From positions 46,288,003-46,352,002 of the forward strand of contig NC_059075.1 in NCBI RefSeq assembly GCF_020497125.1: a DNA stretch of 64,000 nt. Reading direction: 5' to 3'. The position numbers and the translations under genes are program-made. The notes beneath the pieces are model-generated. The model was not told the DNA's origin. It worked only from the letters and a program-made list of their open reading frames with translations, and made no database searches. This document shows positions 23,328 to 37,123 of this stretch, in pieces; positions within the stretch are counted from its first letter, which is position 1, and each line of letters opens with the position of its first letter. Origin of the DNA: Mauremys mutica (taxonomy: Eukaryota > Chordata > Testudines > Geoemydidae).

Positions 23328-23990
23328 GTCTGATCTCATCTCTTCTGTGCATCCAAGGATTGCCAGCATTTCCAGCAGGGCAGAGTCCCTGGTGGCTTCT
23401 TTCCTGCATATCCTGTTTTCATGTGGCAGTGGTCAGGCCCCACTTGCTTCTGAGCAACACCCTCCTTAAGTACTCTCTCTCCTTTTGCCATGTGCTTAGC
23501 TTGAAAACTGCAGCCCCACCCTTTCCCCCTTGTAGTGGTTGCCCTACCTGTGCAGAAAATGCATTGATCTATGGGGATGGGCCAGCAGTAGAGTCATTCA
23601 AAGTAGATAGCCTCAAGTTGCTCTTTTGATGGCTTCTCTGGGGTCAGGAGATTCTCCAGATGCTTTTAAAAAAAGAAAAGAAACAAAATGCATGGGATGT
23701 AATCCAAACTAAACTATGTTACGATCTGAAGAAATCTTTTATGAATCAAACCAATTTGTTCCCACAGCTAAGTAACCTAACATACCACACAACTATGAGT
23801 GAAAACAAAAAGGCTTAATCATCACATGGAAATTCATATAAGATTTGTGTGAGGTAGAGATGGGTGTGTGTGTTGTGGACACTATATGGCAACTTTTTGT
23901 TTCAGACAGTAAAGTCTGATACTTGAATACTCTTCTGTTGCCTTATGTTAACAAGCCAACTATTGTCACTTAAATTACTTATTCTTTTAG

Positions 23991-24248
<258 letters not shown>

Positions 24249-24921
24249 TAATTTAATTATACAACTTGAGTCTTGGAAGGGGTGGGGGAAAGAGAGGCGG
24301 GCCTTAATGTATGTCTAATTAGCTGTGTCTGTCAACTGAAATGGGACAACTTCGGTTTTTTGTAGATTATATTTTGTAAATTAAAAACCACTACATCCTA
24401 GCATAGGACCCAATCCTGCAAACAGTTTAAATGTTTGCTGGATTAAGCCCATAATTACATATTGTGGAGCGGTATTCCTTTCTCTTTGTGTCAGTTTAAT
24501 TTAGTTAACTGTAAGCATCAATCATAACCATTAATTTCTCATTAGTAATAAGAGGGAATTATGTCCATTTTCTATTAATATTTGATAGATTTATAGTAAA
24601 CCTTAACTAGATTGTAAATCCACTGCTGACATTATTCACTTTCTAAATCTTTTAAAGTAAAGATGTTGTTATTGGAATATTGATTAAAGTTGTAGTCTGG
24701 GCTAATAGTTTGCCACTGACTATGGGAGTTCAGGTCTTGAGGTGTAAGCCTTGGAGAAGGCCAGTTTTGTCAAAATTACTTTGACTAATGATTATTTAAG
24801 AAAAAAGGAGCCTCTTAATAATGCATTTGAATGTTGCAAGTTTTTTAATCAGATTAGAGTTCAGTGTTGTAGATATTCTATAGAATGTAGATAATGGGCT
24901 ATTTTACAGTCCTGAATAATA

Positions 24922-25137
24922 TGAAGGAAGGCAGAGTGGCTTAATAGCTGGACTCAGGAAACTGGGATTCTATTCCCAGGTATGCAATTGGCCTGCTGTG
25001 TGACCTTGGGCAAGTCACGTCATTTCTTTGTCCCTCAGTTTCCCCATTTGTAAAACAGAGGATAACGATACTGACTTCCTTTTGTAAAGCACTTTCACAT
25101 CTACTGATGAAAAGCCCTATGTAAACACTAGGTATTA
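24922..25137 (+). mobile_element. MIR-type SINE
   Basis: Carries the MIR core GCTGTGTGACCTTGGGCAAG and CTCAGTTTCCCCATTTGTAA, and a tail with TGTAAAGCACTTTCACAT. MIR is an ancient amniote tRNA-derived SINE. Nearly full length here. Confidence 0.85.
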
Positions 25138-25206
25138 TGTTACATGGAAATCTGTAATACAGATGCAATAATTGTAATTTTTCTACAGTCCACTTTTTAT
25201 CTCCGA

Positions 25207-25498
25207 AGCCTGGTCTACGCTGTGGGGGGCGATGTAAGATACGCAACTTCTGCCATGGGAATAGCATAGCTGAAATTGACTTATCTTATTTCGACTTACC
25301 TCCCGTCCTCACGGCACGGGATTGATGGCTGCAGCTCCCCCGTCTACTCCGCTTCCGCCTCTAGCCCTGGTGCAGTTCCAGAGTTGATGGGCGCGCGTTC
25401 GGGGATCGATTTATTGCATCTAGATGAGACGCGATAAATCGATCCCCGATAGATCGAATGCTACCCGCAGATCTGGCGGGTAGTATGGACGTACCATT
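25207..25498 (+). mobile_element. Harbinger-type MITE (GCGATAAATCGATC family)
   Basis: Left end AGCCTGGTCTACGCTG; the interior has ATCGATTTATTGCATCTAGA and GACGCGATAAATCGATCC. The same interior occurs, in inverse orientation, in the element at 53052. The right end (TATGGACGTACC) is decayed and no target duplication is evident. Confidence 0.65.
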
Positions 25499-26574
25499 AG
25501 AATCAGACCAGTTGAGGTGATGGCTTTGGATGGACTAAGAGAAGACACTTGCTATGTTCTGCGTGTCATGAATGAGAGATGATGTATTCTAATGTTTGTT
25601 TCTCTCTTGGGAGGGGCAGATAGGAATGTTTCTGTATACTCTTATAATTAAATACATTTCATCCTCTACTTAAATGCCTCATCTTAGGTAGGGGAATCTG
25701 TAAAGCCCCAAGAAATCCCTGGTTTTCACTGTATTGCTTGGTATTGTGAGGATTGGATGAATACATCTTCCTCCTAAATTGGCCTAGAGGTGTCACTCTA
25801 AAGCACACTTTCTTTTCTCCCTGTCCTTCATAGCCTTCCCATTCCTGCTACCCACAGTGAAACTAAGATTTTGCATCTCTTCATGTCATCAGTGTTTGAA
25901 AGAGTCTGTTCTCAAATAAGAATGTATGCAGTTAACTGAACATTTGCTTAAACATGTATTTTGAATCATGGAACAGTACTACACATGCATGAAAGCACAA
26001 ATATATTTTTCTGTATGCAGCCATAGACCCCAAAAAAGGAATAAATGATGAAAAGAGATGTTTATCTAGAAGTGAGTAGTCTTCATAGAGCTCCACTAAG
26101 AGTCATTCATTATTAAATGTGATTTCTGGAGGTGATTAGTTAATTTAAATTTTTTTGGCAAGCTTCCTTATGCTTCCTATTTGGTAAGAGTACATACACC
26201 CACATCTGCAAATAGCAATGAGGATATTGCTCTGATTATGGCACATTCTGCAAATAAGATGTATTTTCAATTACTTTACTCCTCATCAAGCATCACTTTG
26301 AATGTTGTTGATAAATTCCGAAATATTTAACCTCTTCTCATTGAGTAAAACCAAACCACAATTTTCAGGCATGGAGAACATGATGCTTTACGTAATGGTG
26401 GAAGGGGAAGACCAAGGACAGGGTAGGCCCATTACTACTAATGGGGGGGAACGTGCCGGGGGAGGAGGGGAATAACAGAAAATGTGGAAATGTCAGAAGT
26501 GCTAAATGTCTTTTTTGTTTGTTTTCACCAAAAAGGTTAGTAAGTGAATGCCAGTGAAAACGACGTAGGATCAG

Positions 26575-28060
26575 AGGCTAAAATTGGGAAAGAACAGGTT
26601 AAAATTACTTAGACAAGTTAGATGTCTTCAGGTCACCAGGGCCTGATGAAATACATCCTAGAATACTCAAAGAGCTGACTGAGGAGATATCTAAGCCATT
26701 AGTGATTATCTTGGAAAAGTCATGGAAGACGGGAGAGATTCCAGAGGACTGGAAAATGAAACTATAATTTGCCCATCTATAAAAAAGGGAAATAAGGACA
26801 ACCTGGGAAATTATAGACCAGTCAGTTTAACTTTAGTACTCGGAAAGATAATGGAGCAAATAATTAGCAATCAATTTGCAAGCACCTATAAGAAGATAAT
26901 AAGGTGATAAATAACTGTCAGCATGGATTTGTCAAGAAAAAATCTTGTCAGACCAACCTAATAGCTTTCTTTGATGGGGAAACAAGCCTTGTGGATAGAA
27001 GGGAAGCGGTAGATGTGATATGATCTTGACTTTAGGAAGGCTTTAAATACTGTCTGTCATGATCTCCTAAACAAAGTAGGGAAATACATCCTAGTTGGAG
27101 CTACTGTAAGGTGGGTGCATAACGGGTTGGAAAACCATTCCCAGAGAGTAGTTATCAGTGATTCACAGTCAAGCTGGAATATCAAGTGGAGTCCCACAGG
27201 GATCAGTTCTGGGTCCGGTTCTGTTCAATATCTTCATCAAGGATTTAGATAATGGAAGGAAGGCCAGAGAAAAGCAACAAAAATAATGAATGGTCTAGAA
27301 CAGAGTTTCTCAAACTGGGGGTCTGTGAGGGTAGTCCAGGGGGTCCGCCGGCCCCATTGATCAACTCCTCTCCCTCCCTCCCAGTGCTTCCTGCATGCCG
27401 GGAAACAGCTGTTCAGTGGTATGCAGGAGGCACTGAGAGGGAAGGGGAGGAGTGGGGACAGTGTGCTTGGGGCAAGGGATGGAAAGAGGCATTAAAGAGG
27501 GGCAGAGGTGGAGTGGGGGCAGGAAGTGGTGGGGTGTGGATGGGGCCCTGGGGAAAGGAGTGGAGTGGGGGCAGGGTTTGGGGCTGAGCAAGGGGGTACT
27601 TAAGGGTCCAAAAACTTTTAAATCAAAATGTGGGTCCTTCGGTTGCTAAAATTTGAGAACTGCTGGTCTAGAAAAATATGACCTTTAAGAGAAGATTGAA
27701 AAAATTGGCTTTGTTTTGCGTGGAGAAGAGAAGACTGAGAGGGGATATAACAGTTTTTAAGTACTCAAAGATTGTTACAAGGAGGAGAGAGAAAAATTGT
27801 TCTCCTTAACCTTTAAGGATAGGAAAAGAAGCAATGGGCTTAAATTGCAGCAAGGGCAGTTTAGGTTGAACATTAGGAAAAACTTCCTGTCAGGGTAATT
27901 AAGCACTGGAATAAATTGCCTAGGAAGGTCGTGAAATCTCCATCACTGGAAATTTTTAAGACCTGGTTAGACAGACAAACACCTGTCAGGGATAGTCTAG
28001 ATAATACTTCAGGGCACTGAACTAGAGGACCTCTTGAGTCCCTTCCAGTCCTAAGATTCT
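26575..28060 (+). mobile_element. CR1 LINE, internally deleted, split by a hAT MITE
   Basis: The reverse-transcriptase frame survives in pieces: KGNKDNLGNYRPVSLTLVLG (about 26790), [20 protein letters not shown] (about 27190), then after the hAT insertion the CR1 3' part and a tail ending TCCAGTCCTAAGATTCTAT. Sequence between FIKDLDNG and KATKIMNG is missing. Inactive. Confidence 0.85.
27300..27664 (+). mobile_element. hAT-type MITE inserted in CR1
   Basis: Starts ACAGAGTTTCTCAAAC and ends TTTGAGAACTGCT. The flanking 8-base duplication GGTCTAGA (27292-27299, 27665-27672) is perfect. The CAGNGNTTCTCAAAC terminus is known for hAT elements. The G-rich interior gives chance open frames only. Confidence 0.88.
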
Positions 28061-28518
28061 ATATCTGGCACATACTGCTACATTGTGGATCAGTATTCTG
28101 TGAGGACATACTTCATTTGTTGGTTATCCTTTGTTCATTTGTTTCTTGCAATACAAGTAACTTATTCAAATCGCTCCAGCAGCTGCAGTAGCCATACTGA
28201 TGTCTGTTTAACTTATTTGGGGATTTATAAAATTTTCATTCAGAATTTACTACTTTCTCTTTGAGATTGTTGCATTAGGATTTCATAGAGAGATCAATTT
28301 AATATTGAGATCACAAAAACCTTTTGCTATGAGCTAGTCCTATTTTTTTTCTCTTTCATGTTGGTGTTAAGATGTTTTAGCATCTTAGTTACTTATGGTG
28401 CCTGAATCTTTACAGTGTATAATTATTTTCCAACAAAAAATAATTAGTTAAATACATGATTTTTAAATATCTTGCTTTGTATGTCTCGCTTCTAATAGGT
28501 ACAACAAAAGATGAAATA

Positions 28519-28692
28519 CAGTGCACTCCCATTTATCCAAATGGCCTGGGGGACATTTGAATGTTTTGGATAACTGGTTGTTCATATAGATGAAAGTGTT
28601 ATTAGCTGCAGTAGGGCTATATGGAGGGAGACTGTGGATTTGGTAACTAGGATTTTTGGAAAAAAGGAATTTGGATAGCTGGAATTATACTT
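28519..28692 (+). mobile_element. pogo/Tigger-type MITE
   Basis: Left end CAGTGCACTCCCATTTATCC; the right end, read on -, is AAGTATAATTCCAGCTATCC. TA flanks both sides (28517-28518, 28693-28694). No transposase. Confidence 0.65.
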
Positions 28693-29030
28693 TATATTAA
28701 ATGCTTTGGAAATAAAGGGAGGAAAAACTATCCACAGTTCATTTTATTTTGTATGGCGTTGCTAAGCTTACTTTTCTTGGGTTTGTGTATTGGAAAGGTC
28801 AGAAAAGAACTACAACATTAATTGCACTAGAAGCTTTGACATAGTATGGACATATTTCAATTGATGTTGTTTGGATGGGGCTCATAAATGTGGTTTTAAA
28901 AAGTTTTGTTCGGCTTCTGAAGTCGCATGCTTGGCATTACAAGATTGTATATTTGAAGCTAAGGGGAAATTATTTGAAAAGGTGACCACTGCAAAGGTCT
29001 AGTATATGAACTTTTCAGGTGACGAAGTGA

Positions 29031-29240
<210 letters not shown>

Positions 29241-29739
29241 TGAGAGATGTGACGTGAGGGAAGAGGGAAAGAATTCATAACTGAACATTTTTGTATCTAC
29301 ATAGTGAACTTTCCCACACAAGTTTCATGTGTGGTAATTAGTAATATATGTAAATATATATTAAACAATCTTATATGGTGTTTTTTGGGGGTAAGTGAAT
29401 AGCGTTTTGTTACTTGTATATAGATTTTTAACAAATACAGGTCATGCAATTGATGTATTAATGCTGAATGTTTTACCCAGTTGCTTAGGCACAGTTTAGC
29501 TGTACTTAGAACAACAACAACAACAAAACTGCTTTATGTATTAGAAAGAGGTGATAAGAATAGGCCATCTCAAGAATGATATGCATAAGTGATTAGTATG
29601 AGGCTCTCTAAGTAATGCTGTATGGATACATTTTGCACAAAATATGCAGTGGATTTCCAAAGTAGAGCAATGAACTGTGTAAAGTATGTGAATCAGCTGG
29701 AAGTACTTTGAAGTGTTTTGTCGTCTTGGATATATCCCT

Positions 29740-32705
29740 AAAACCGTTTGTAACTATAAATAGGCACAAACATGTGCAGAGCTAACTTCCTGCAGTGATC
29801 AACGCCACTACTATATTCCTTGAAATTAAAAGGTACAGTGACTAGAGTGAAATCCCTGCAAGCTGCATGGACACTTTTTTCAAAGACCCCATAATAGAGG
29901 CCTAACTTAAATATATACCCCGAATTAAAAAACACAGTAAAAGAACTAAAAAAGAGCCACCATGGATTGGCTTAACTATGTAAAAGAAGCAGTTAGAAAT
30001 AAAAAGGCATCTTTTAAAAAGTGGAAGTCAGATTCTAGTGAGATAAATAGAAAGGAGCATAAACGCTGCCAAATTAAGTGTAAAAATGTAATAAGAAAAG
30101 CCAAAAAGGAGTTTGAAGAATAGCTAGCCAAAAACTCAAAAGGTAATAACAAAATGTACATCAGAAGCAGGAAGCCTGCTAAACAACCAGTGGGGCCCCT
30201 GGATGATCGAGATACAAAAGGAGCACTTAAAGATTGTGGAGAAACTAAATTAATTCTTTGCTTCAGTCTTCACGGCTGAGGATATTAGGGAGATTCCCAA
30301 ACCTGAGCCGGCTTTTGTAGGTGACCTATCTGAGGAATTGTCAGACTGAGGTGTCACTAGAAGTGGTTTTGGAATTAATTGATAAACTTAACAGTAACAG
30401 GTCACTGGGACCAGATGGCATTCACCCAAGAGTTCTGAAAGAACTCAAATATGAACTAACAACTAAGGTTTGTAACCTGCTCTTTAAATCCGCTTCTGTA
30501 CTCAATGACTGGAAGATAGCTAATGTAGCACCAATATTTAAAAAGGGCTCTAGAGGTGATCCCAGAAATTACGGACCAGTAAGTCTAAAGTCAGTACCGG
30601 GCAAATTAGTTGAAACAATAGCAAAGAATAAAATCGTCAGACACGTAGAAAAACATAAATTGTTGGGGAAAATCAACATGGTTTCTGTAAAGGGAAATCC
30701 TGTTTTACTAATCTATTAGAGTTCTTTGAAGGGGTCAACAAATGTGGACAAGGGGGATCCAGTGGACACAGTATACTTAGATTTCCAGAAAACCTTTGAC
30801 AAGGTCCCTCACCAAAGGCTGTTACGTAAATTAAGTTGTAATGGGATAAGAGGGAAGATCCTTTCATGGATTGAGAACTGGTTAAAGGACAGGGAACAAA
30901 GGGTAGGAATAAATGGTACATTTTCAGAATGGAGAGGGGTAACCCCAGGGTCAGTCCTAGGACTTATCCTATTCAACTAGGACCTATCCTATTCAACTTA
31001 TTCATAAATGATCTGGAGAAAGGGGTAAACAGTGAGGTGGCAAAGTTTGCAGATGATACTAAACTGCTCAAGATAGTTAAGACCAAAGCAGACTGTGAAG
31101 AACTTCAAAAAGGTCTCACAAAACTTAGTGATTGGGAACAAAATGGCAAATGAAATTTAATGTGGATAAATGTAAAGTAATGCACATTAGGGAAAAATAA
31201 CCCCAACTTATACATACAATATGATGAGGGCTAATTTAGCTACAACTAATCAGGAAAGAGATCTTGGAGTTATCGTGGATAGTTCTCTGAAGACATCCAC
31301 GCAGTGCACAGCAACAGTCAAAAAAGCAAACAGGATTTTAGGAATCGTTCAAAAAGGATAGAGAATAAGACAGATAATATCTTATTGCCCTTGTATAAAT
31401 CCATGGTACGCCCACATCTTGAATATTGCATACAGATGTGGTCTCATCTCAAAAAAGATATACCGGCATTAGAAAAGGTTCAGAGAAGGGCAACTAAAAT
31501 GATTAGGGGTTTGGAACGGGTCCCATATGAGGAGCAATTAAAGAGGCTAAGACTTTTCAGCTTGGAAAAGAGGAGACTAAGAGGGATATGATAGAGGTAT
31601 ATAAAATCATGAGTGGTGTGGAGAAAGTGAATACGGAAAAGTGATTTACTTGTTCCCATAAAATAACTAGGGGCCTGTAAGCGGGCGGTACTCACCCCTG
31701 CCGCGCCTCCTGCTGGTCGGTCCCGGAATGGCCCTCGGTCCGGCCCTGGAGCGCCCCCGGCAGGCCGGTGACCCGCCTGTTCTCTGGCCCCGGCGTCCCT
31801 CCCTGGACCCGGTGCCCGCTATCTATAATTGGGTCTCCCCCTCCCAGGGGAACCCCGCGCTACTATCCCCGCCTTGCCTCAGTAGTGGCTACTGACAGTC
31901 ATGGTCTAGCCCCACACCCTGGGGCAGACTGCAGTATCAGCCCACTCATCACAGGCAAAGGGGGTTTGGACCTGCTGCTTCATCCTACCCCTGGGCTGCC
32001 CTCTGCAACCCACAGTACCTATAGCCCTTCGCTAGGCCGCAGCCTGGGGCTGTCCTGGCTAGAGCTTCCCTGGCTCCTCAGCCTATCCCCCAGCTCTGCT
32101 TCCCTCAGGTATCTAGCCTCCAGCTAAGCAGCCAGGCCCATCCCTCTCTGCAGGCAGAGAGGGACTCTGTCTGGGCTCTGGCTTTCCTGCCTCTTATAAT
32201 CCCCAGGGCTTCAGTTTGGGGCGTGGCCCCAGCTGCAGCCACTTTCCCCATCAGCCCAGCCTCCAGCCACAGCTCTCAGGCCCTGCCAGGCTGCTTTGTC
32301 AAAGCCCTCAGGGCCGGAGCAGGGTCCGCCCTGCTACAGGGCCACCAAATGAAATTAATGGGAAGCAGGTTTAAAACAAATAAAAGGAAGTTCTTCTTCA
32401 CACAGCACACAGTCAGCCTGTGGAACTCCTTGCCTGAGGAGGTTGTGAAGGGTAGAACTATAACAAGGTTTAAAAGAGAACTGGATAAATTCATGGAGGT
32501 TAAGTCCTTTAAAGGCTGTTAGCCAGGATGGGTAAGAAATGGTGTCCCTAGCCTCTGTCTGTCAGAGGGTGGTGATGGACAGCAAGAGAGATCACTATCA
32601 TTACCTGTTAGGTTCACTCCCTCTAGGCATTGGCCACTGTCGGTAGACAGGATACTGGGCTGGATGGACCTTTGGTCTGACCCAGTATGGCCATTCTTAT
32701 GTTCT
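29740..32705 (+). mobile_element. CR1 LINE, longest copy, interrupted by a solo LTR
   Basis: Pieces of CR1 ORF2 are readable: the pre-RT region (KKDAFLFTASF-like on -, sense about 29980-30300), RSLGPDGIHPRVLKELKYEL (30395), APIFKKGSRGDPRNYGPVSL (30530), LDFQKTFDKVPHQRLLRKLS (30780), [20 protein letters not shown] with the catalytic FADD box (31035), and [20 protein letters not shown] (31410). After the LTR comes HTVSLWNSLPEEVVKG (32410) and the terminal GACCCAGTATGGCCATTCTT. Several frameshifts and stops; inactive. Confidence 0.9.
31676..32338 (+). mobile_element. Solo LTR (retroviral-like or gypsy-like)
   Basis: A 663-base GC-rich block begins TGTAAGCGGG and ends CCCTGCTACA (short inverted ends TG...CA). 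The 5-base direct repeat GGGCC (31671-31675, 32339-32343) flanks it. It cleanly interrupts the CR1, whose sequence resumes at ACCAAATGAAATTAATGGG. No internal region or coding sequence remains, the usual result of recombination between two LTRs. The class cannot be decided without an internal part. Confidence 0.8.
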
Positions 32706-33239
32706 TGAAGAAATGTTTTTTTCCTATATTAAAAATGAGTCATGCTAGATAGTGTTCTAGGTGGATTACTTAATGGAGGCCTCAATCACGCTTGTATGAC
32801 TTACTTAGAAAATGCAAATGTGACTTGGACTAAAAACTTACTTATTATGAGTTATCTCCTAAAATGATCTCAGTTGTTCTCTATTGCTTGAAGGAAAATT
32901 GCAGTTGTTTAAATTCAAAAGAGAAATTGTTTTTTTAGAAATGTCTGTTGCTGTTTTAATATCTCCATAGTGGTAAATGATGCTAGCCTTATTCAGTGAG
33001 AGAAGTAATTTTACTGATACTGCCTAACAGCTGGTATGTTTTGACACCGTTTGAGATGGTGATTGTGCATGTCATCAATTGAATATATAATTGAGGTAGA
33101 CTTTCAGAAATGCAAGTATTTCTCCTCTTTCCCCCAGAAATTCTGGAGGGTAATTTAAATTTTTAATTCAGTGTTTAAATTAACCAAGTTAGTTTTCTTA
33201 AGAATATCTTACAACACTATTAGTTTCTACTATTTATTA

Positions 33240-34148
33240 CTAGTGGGGTCTGTTCTGGGTCCAGTTCTATTTTATGTTTTCATTAACGAAGACTTCGATA
33301 ATGGAGTGAAGAGTATGCTTATAAAATTTGTGGATGATACCAAGCTGGAATGGTCTGCTAGCACTTTGGAGGACAGGATTAGAATTCAAAATGACTTTGA
33401 CAAATTAGAGAATTGGTCAGAAATCAACAAGATGAAATTCAATAAAGGCAAGTGCAAAGTACTACATTTGTGCATTTAATATTTTTCTTCCTGACTACAA
33501 AATGGGGACTGAATGGCTAGACAGTAGTACTCCCGAAAGGATCCAGGAGTTATAGTGGATTACAAATTGCATATAAATCAACAACGTGATGCAGTTGCAA
33601 AAAAGCGGCTAAAATTCTGGGGTGTATTAACAGGAGTGTTATATTTAAGATGCAGGAGATAATTGTCCTTTTTGCTCGGCACTGGGGAATCTTCAGCTGG
33701 AATATTGTGTCCAGTTTTGGTGCCACATTTTAAGAAAGATTTGGATAAATTGGAGAGAAAAAAAGTTTAGAAAATGTGACCTATGAGGAAAGCTTAAAAA
33801 AAATGGTGTAGTTTAATCTTGAGAAAAGAAAACTGAGAGGGACCTGATAAGTCTTCAGGTATGTTAAGGGCTGTTACAAAGAGGACTGTGATCAGTTTTT
33901 CTCAGGTCCAGTGAAGGTAGCATAAGAAGTAATGTTCTTAATTTGTGGAAAAGGAGATTTAGGTTAGATATTAGGAAAAACTTCCTAACTAAAAGTGTAG
34001 TTGAGCACTGGAGTGGGAATCCCTGTTGTTAGAGGTTTTTAAGAGCATCTCACACAAACACCTGCCAGGGATGGTCAACATATACTTGCTCCTACCTTAG
34101 CACAGGGACTGGCCTAGATGACTTCTCAACATTTCTGATTCTGTGATT
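33240..34148 (+). mobile_element. CR1 LINE, 3' part
   Basis: Reads [20 protein letters not shown], then MLIKFVDDTKLEWSASTLED (the catalytic box reads VDD rather than ADD) and MKFNKGKCKVLHL. Decayed 3' sequence follows to a tail ending ACATTTCTGATTCTGTGATT. Stops and frameshifts after 33480. Confidence 0.85.
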
Positions 34149-34149
34149 G

Positions 34150-34262
34150 TTTGTTTAATTATTTGTTTAGCACCTAAAGCCTCCATCAGGGCTTGAGATC
34201 CATTGTGTAAATGTGTAGGAAGACACAATCTCTGTCCCGTAAAGCTTAAAAACAACTTCAAA
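34150..34262 (+). repeat. Interspersed repeat fragment (GCACCTAAAGCCTCC type)
   Basis: Reads TTTAGCACCTAAAGCCTCCA, later TCCCGTAAAGCTTAAAA. Same family as 5565-5685, judged by resemblance. It lies directly behind the CR1 tail. Confidence 0.45.
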
Positions 34263-36641
34263 TGTCTGCCTTTTTCATGCATTCAAACACCAGTCTGCAT
34301 TTCCTGTCTAATGTTAAGTTGACGGTCTCTAGTTTGACTAATTATTCTTCATTATGGTTCCAATATTTAAAATATAATTATTGGCTCTCTGTAGTTCATT
34401 TGTGATTACCCTTGTATGAGAGTTTTCTGTTAACCTTCAGTGCCTTAACAAGGTGATACCAAATTAAAGATCCTGTTACATTTTTGCTGTCTCTAATTAT
34501 TAACATTTCAAAAGGTAGATATTGTATGGTTTCATTCCTAAATCACTGAAATTTGTCCAAGTCAAGCTACATATTGACCTAATCAGTAACAAACTAATCT
34601 GATTTTAGTCTCATTGTAACATATCTGTTTGGTTTTTTTTCTCTCCCCAAACAATCCTATTCCATGAAAGAATCTTAACAGGACTTTTATTATTATTTAT
34701 TTTATTTATTTATTAATATAACCATTTAAAAAATCATAAATCTCTTCATGTTTACATGGGAATATATTTTCTGTGCACAAGTGTCCCAGCACTAATATTA
34801 CAGTTATAAGGTGCAAACCCCAAAAATAGGTGCTAGAGCCTGCCCTCCAAATCCCTATATGTTTTAAAAAAATTATGAAGTGATTAATAGTCCATTTGTG
34901 ATATACAGTAACATATTCCAATATCCTTTTGGATACTAATTTTTTCATATATATTTACAATTTACTTCGTTTGGAATAAGTAATCGGATAATTTTAAAAA
35001 TTGAACTCTGATATTAGCTAAATTTTTCCGCAAACGTCTTTATCAAACTGTTACTGTACTACTTGACATACAGTATATTAAGTAAAATGTGTAATGAGTT
35101 TCCTTCTTCAGTTTTTAAATACAGAGAGTTAATGGTTTTTAGTAGCCAGAGTTAACTTTTTAAAGACTTCTGCAGCTGGTGGTGATGTCTAGCATTAGCA
35201 ACTAATTTGTTTGAGAACATCAAGGTTCCCCCTCCAACCTTAAATATGTAAGGCTGGCTCTGGTGAGTTAATTGAACCCTGCCTTATTTTAATCCTGTGC
35301 TTTATTTTCTTTTCCCTCATAAGCATAATTCTCATTAGGAGAGGAGAGGGAGACCAAAATCTTAACCCTATGCTAATATCTTAAAGCACTAGGAAGGCAT
35401 TGCTTTGGTTTCTTATTTGAAATAAATGGAACATAAATTGGTTGTGACCATGGTTGTAATTGTATGACCTTGGTGCCCAGGGGTAGTATATATCTTCTCC
35501 TGGGCTGTATTTGGCTATCAGATTCTCTTAAATTCTATATGGACTCTGCAGACAGACCTGAATTTAGGTCTGGAATGGAGTCAGTCCTCAGATGTGGTGT
35601 TTGGTCTTTGATATACAGTATATTTCCTTTGATTGTTGGTAATATACTCCTTATATGTTTGAGTAGGGGAAGTATATGTTGAATATTTTTATGGTAAGAA
35701 AAAGATGGGGTTATTTTTCTATCCATATGTTTTGTATACGTCGGTGTCACCTCTGTTTTGAGCCATCCTCATGCCAGCACCCATTAGTTGGACACACACA
35801 TTTTTGTGTATGTATTTGGGTTGAGTAAAATTCACAGCTTCTCTGATGTGCAGTGTGTACATTTATTAGTCTGATCTTATGTAAAGTGTTTTTTTCAAAA
35901 AGGGCCTTTTAACTTTGTATGCATATGGGTTGAAAAATCTTTGTTGGGCTAGAGTCCAGGATTCATAGCCTAAGCAGCAGATTCTGATCCTAGAGGTATA
36001 TCATAATATGAAAAATCCACTAATTACTACACTTGTATGCAAGAACAATAGTGAATGATGTGAGGTATTTACTGATGCATAACTTAGGTGAGAATGTGGC
36101 CCCAAATAATCTACAGGCCAGAGTAAAACAGGCATACAATGAAAGCAGCAAATATGGCATATCCATCTGCCTCCTCTACTTCCTCCCTTCCCTTCCCCCC
36201 CACCAATCAAAATATGGAAGGAGAATAAATATTTTTAATTTTACTATTACTGTATTTATACAGAGAAAAAAATCAAGACGCTTCCTTGTGAACTTTCAGA
36301 ATTGTCTGGTACAATTTATTGTAAAAATGCTGCTACAAAACCTTCGCTCATTTGAAAACCTCAGATCCTGGTAATAAGACTCCCCTTACTTGACTATTGA
36401 TACTAATATAGCACATCTTATTTAAACTAAAATAATTTTAAAATTTGAGCTAGCCTGGCTAATGTATTTCACAGCACCTCATAGGCAGTTGTCTTAATAA
36501 TATTGATTTGCATTTTTATCTTGGAAAGGCAGTTTAAATTTCCATAATCTCAACTGGGCTGTTCAGAAGGCTGTGAAACACTATTCCAGGGCATGGAGTT
36601 GAGGAGACAAGCTCCTGATTACAAAGAACACTTCATTTTAA

Positions 36642-36741
36642 GAAGAATAGGAATACTGGTGGCACCTTAGACACTGGGGGCAAATTTATTTGAGCATAAG
36701 CTTTCATGGGCTACAGCCCACTTCATCAGCTGCATAGAATG
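36642..36741 (-). mobile_element. Penelope-like element, tail fragment
   Basis: Contains GGTGGCACCTTAGACACT, GAGCATAAGCTTTCATGGGC and CCCACTTCATCAGCTGCATA, in the same orientation as the element at 58800 (sense on -). It continues into a (CA)n tract. No clear target duplication seen. Confidence 0.7.
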
Positions 36742-36742
36742 G

Positions 36743-36758
36743 ACACACACACACACAC

Positions 36759-36800
<42 letters not shown>
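36743..36800 (+). repeat. (CA)n microsatellite
   Basis: ACACAC runs interrupted by one CGG unit. Confidence 0.97.
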
Positions 36801-37123
36801 CCATGAAAAAGTGGAAGTAGCCATACCAACTGTAAGGAGGCTAATTAATTAAGATGAACTATTATCAGCAAACTTTTGTTAGGTCTAGTATCTTATTATA
36901 AAAGTTTGGTACATGCTCTGTAGTTTAAAAGATCTTCTAATATCCATGTTCATTTAATTTATTTTAAGATACACAATAATGCATGCTGTGCATCTAATAG
37001 AATATGGCCTATATTTTAATACTATAAATTTTGAAAATAAAGGAAGCTGGAGCCTTGCACTTACCGTTACTTGTAGACTTCGCAGCAAAGCTACTTCTAG
37101 TCAGTTTCTCTTTCATAAACAGA

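Larger units (their letters stand above)
21983..23990 (+). other. RALGAPA1 intron with GC-AG ends
   Basis: Begins GCAATT and ends TTTTAG. Holds a long hairpin repeat (22108-22254), a G-rich stretch (about 22580-22985) and a 95-base hAT MITE (23233-23327). Frames in the G-rich stretch are low-complexity shadows. Confidence 0.8.
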
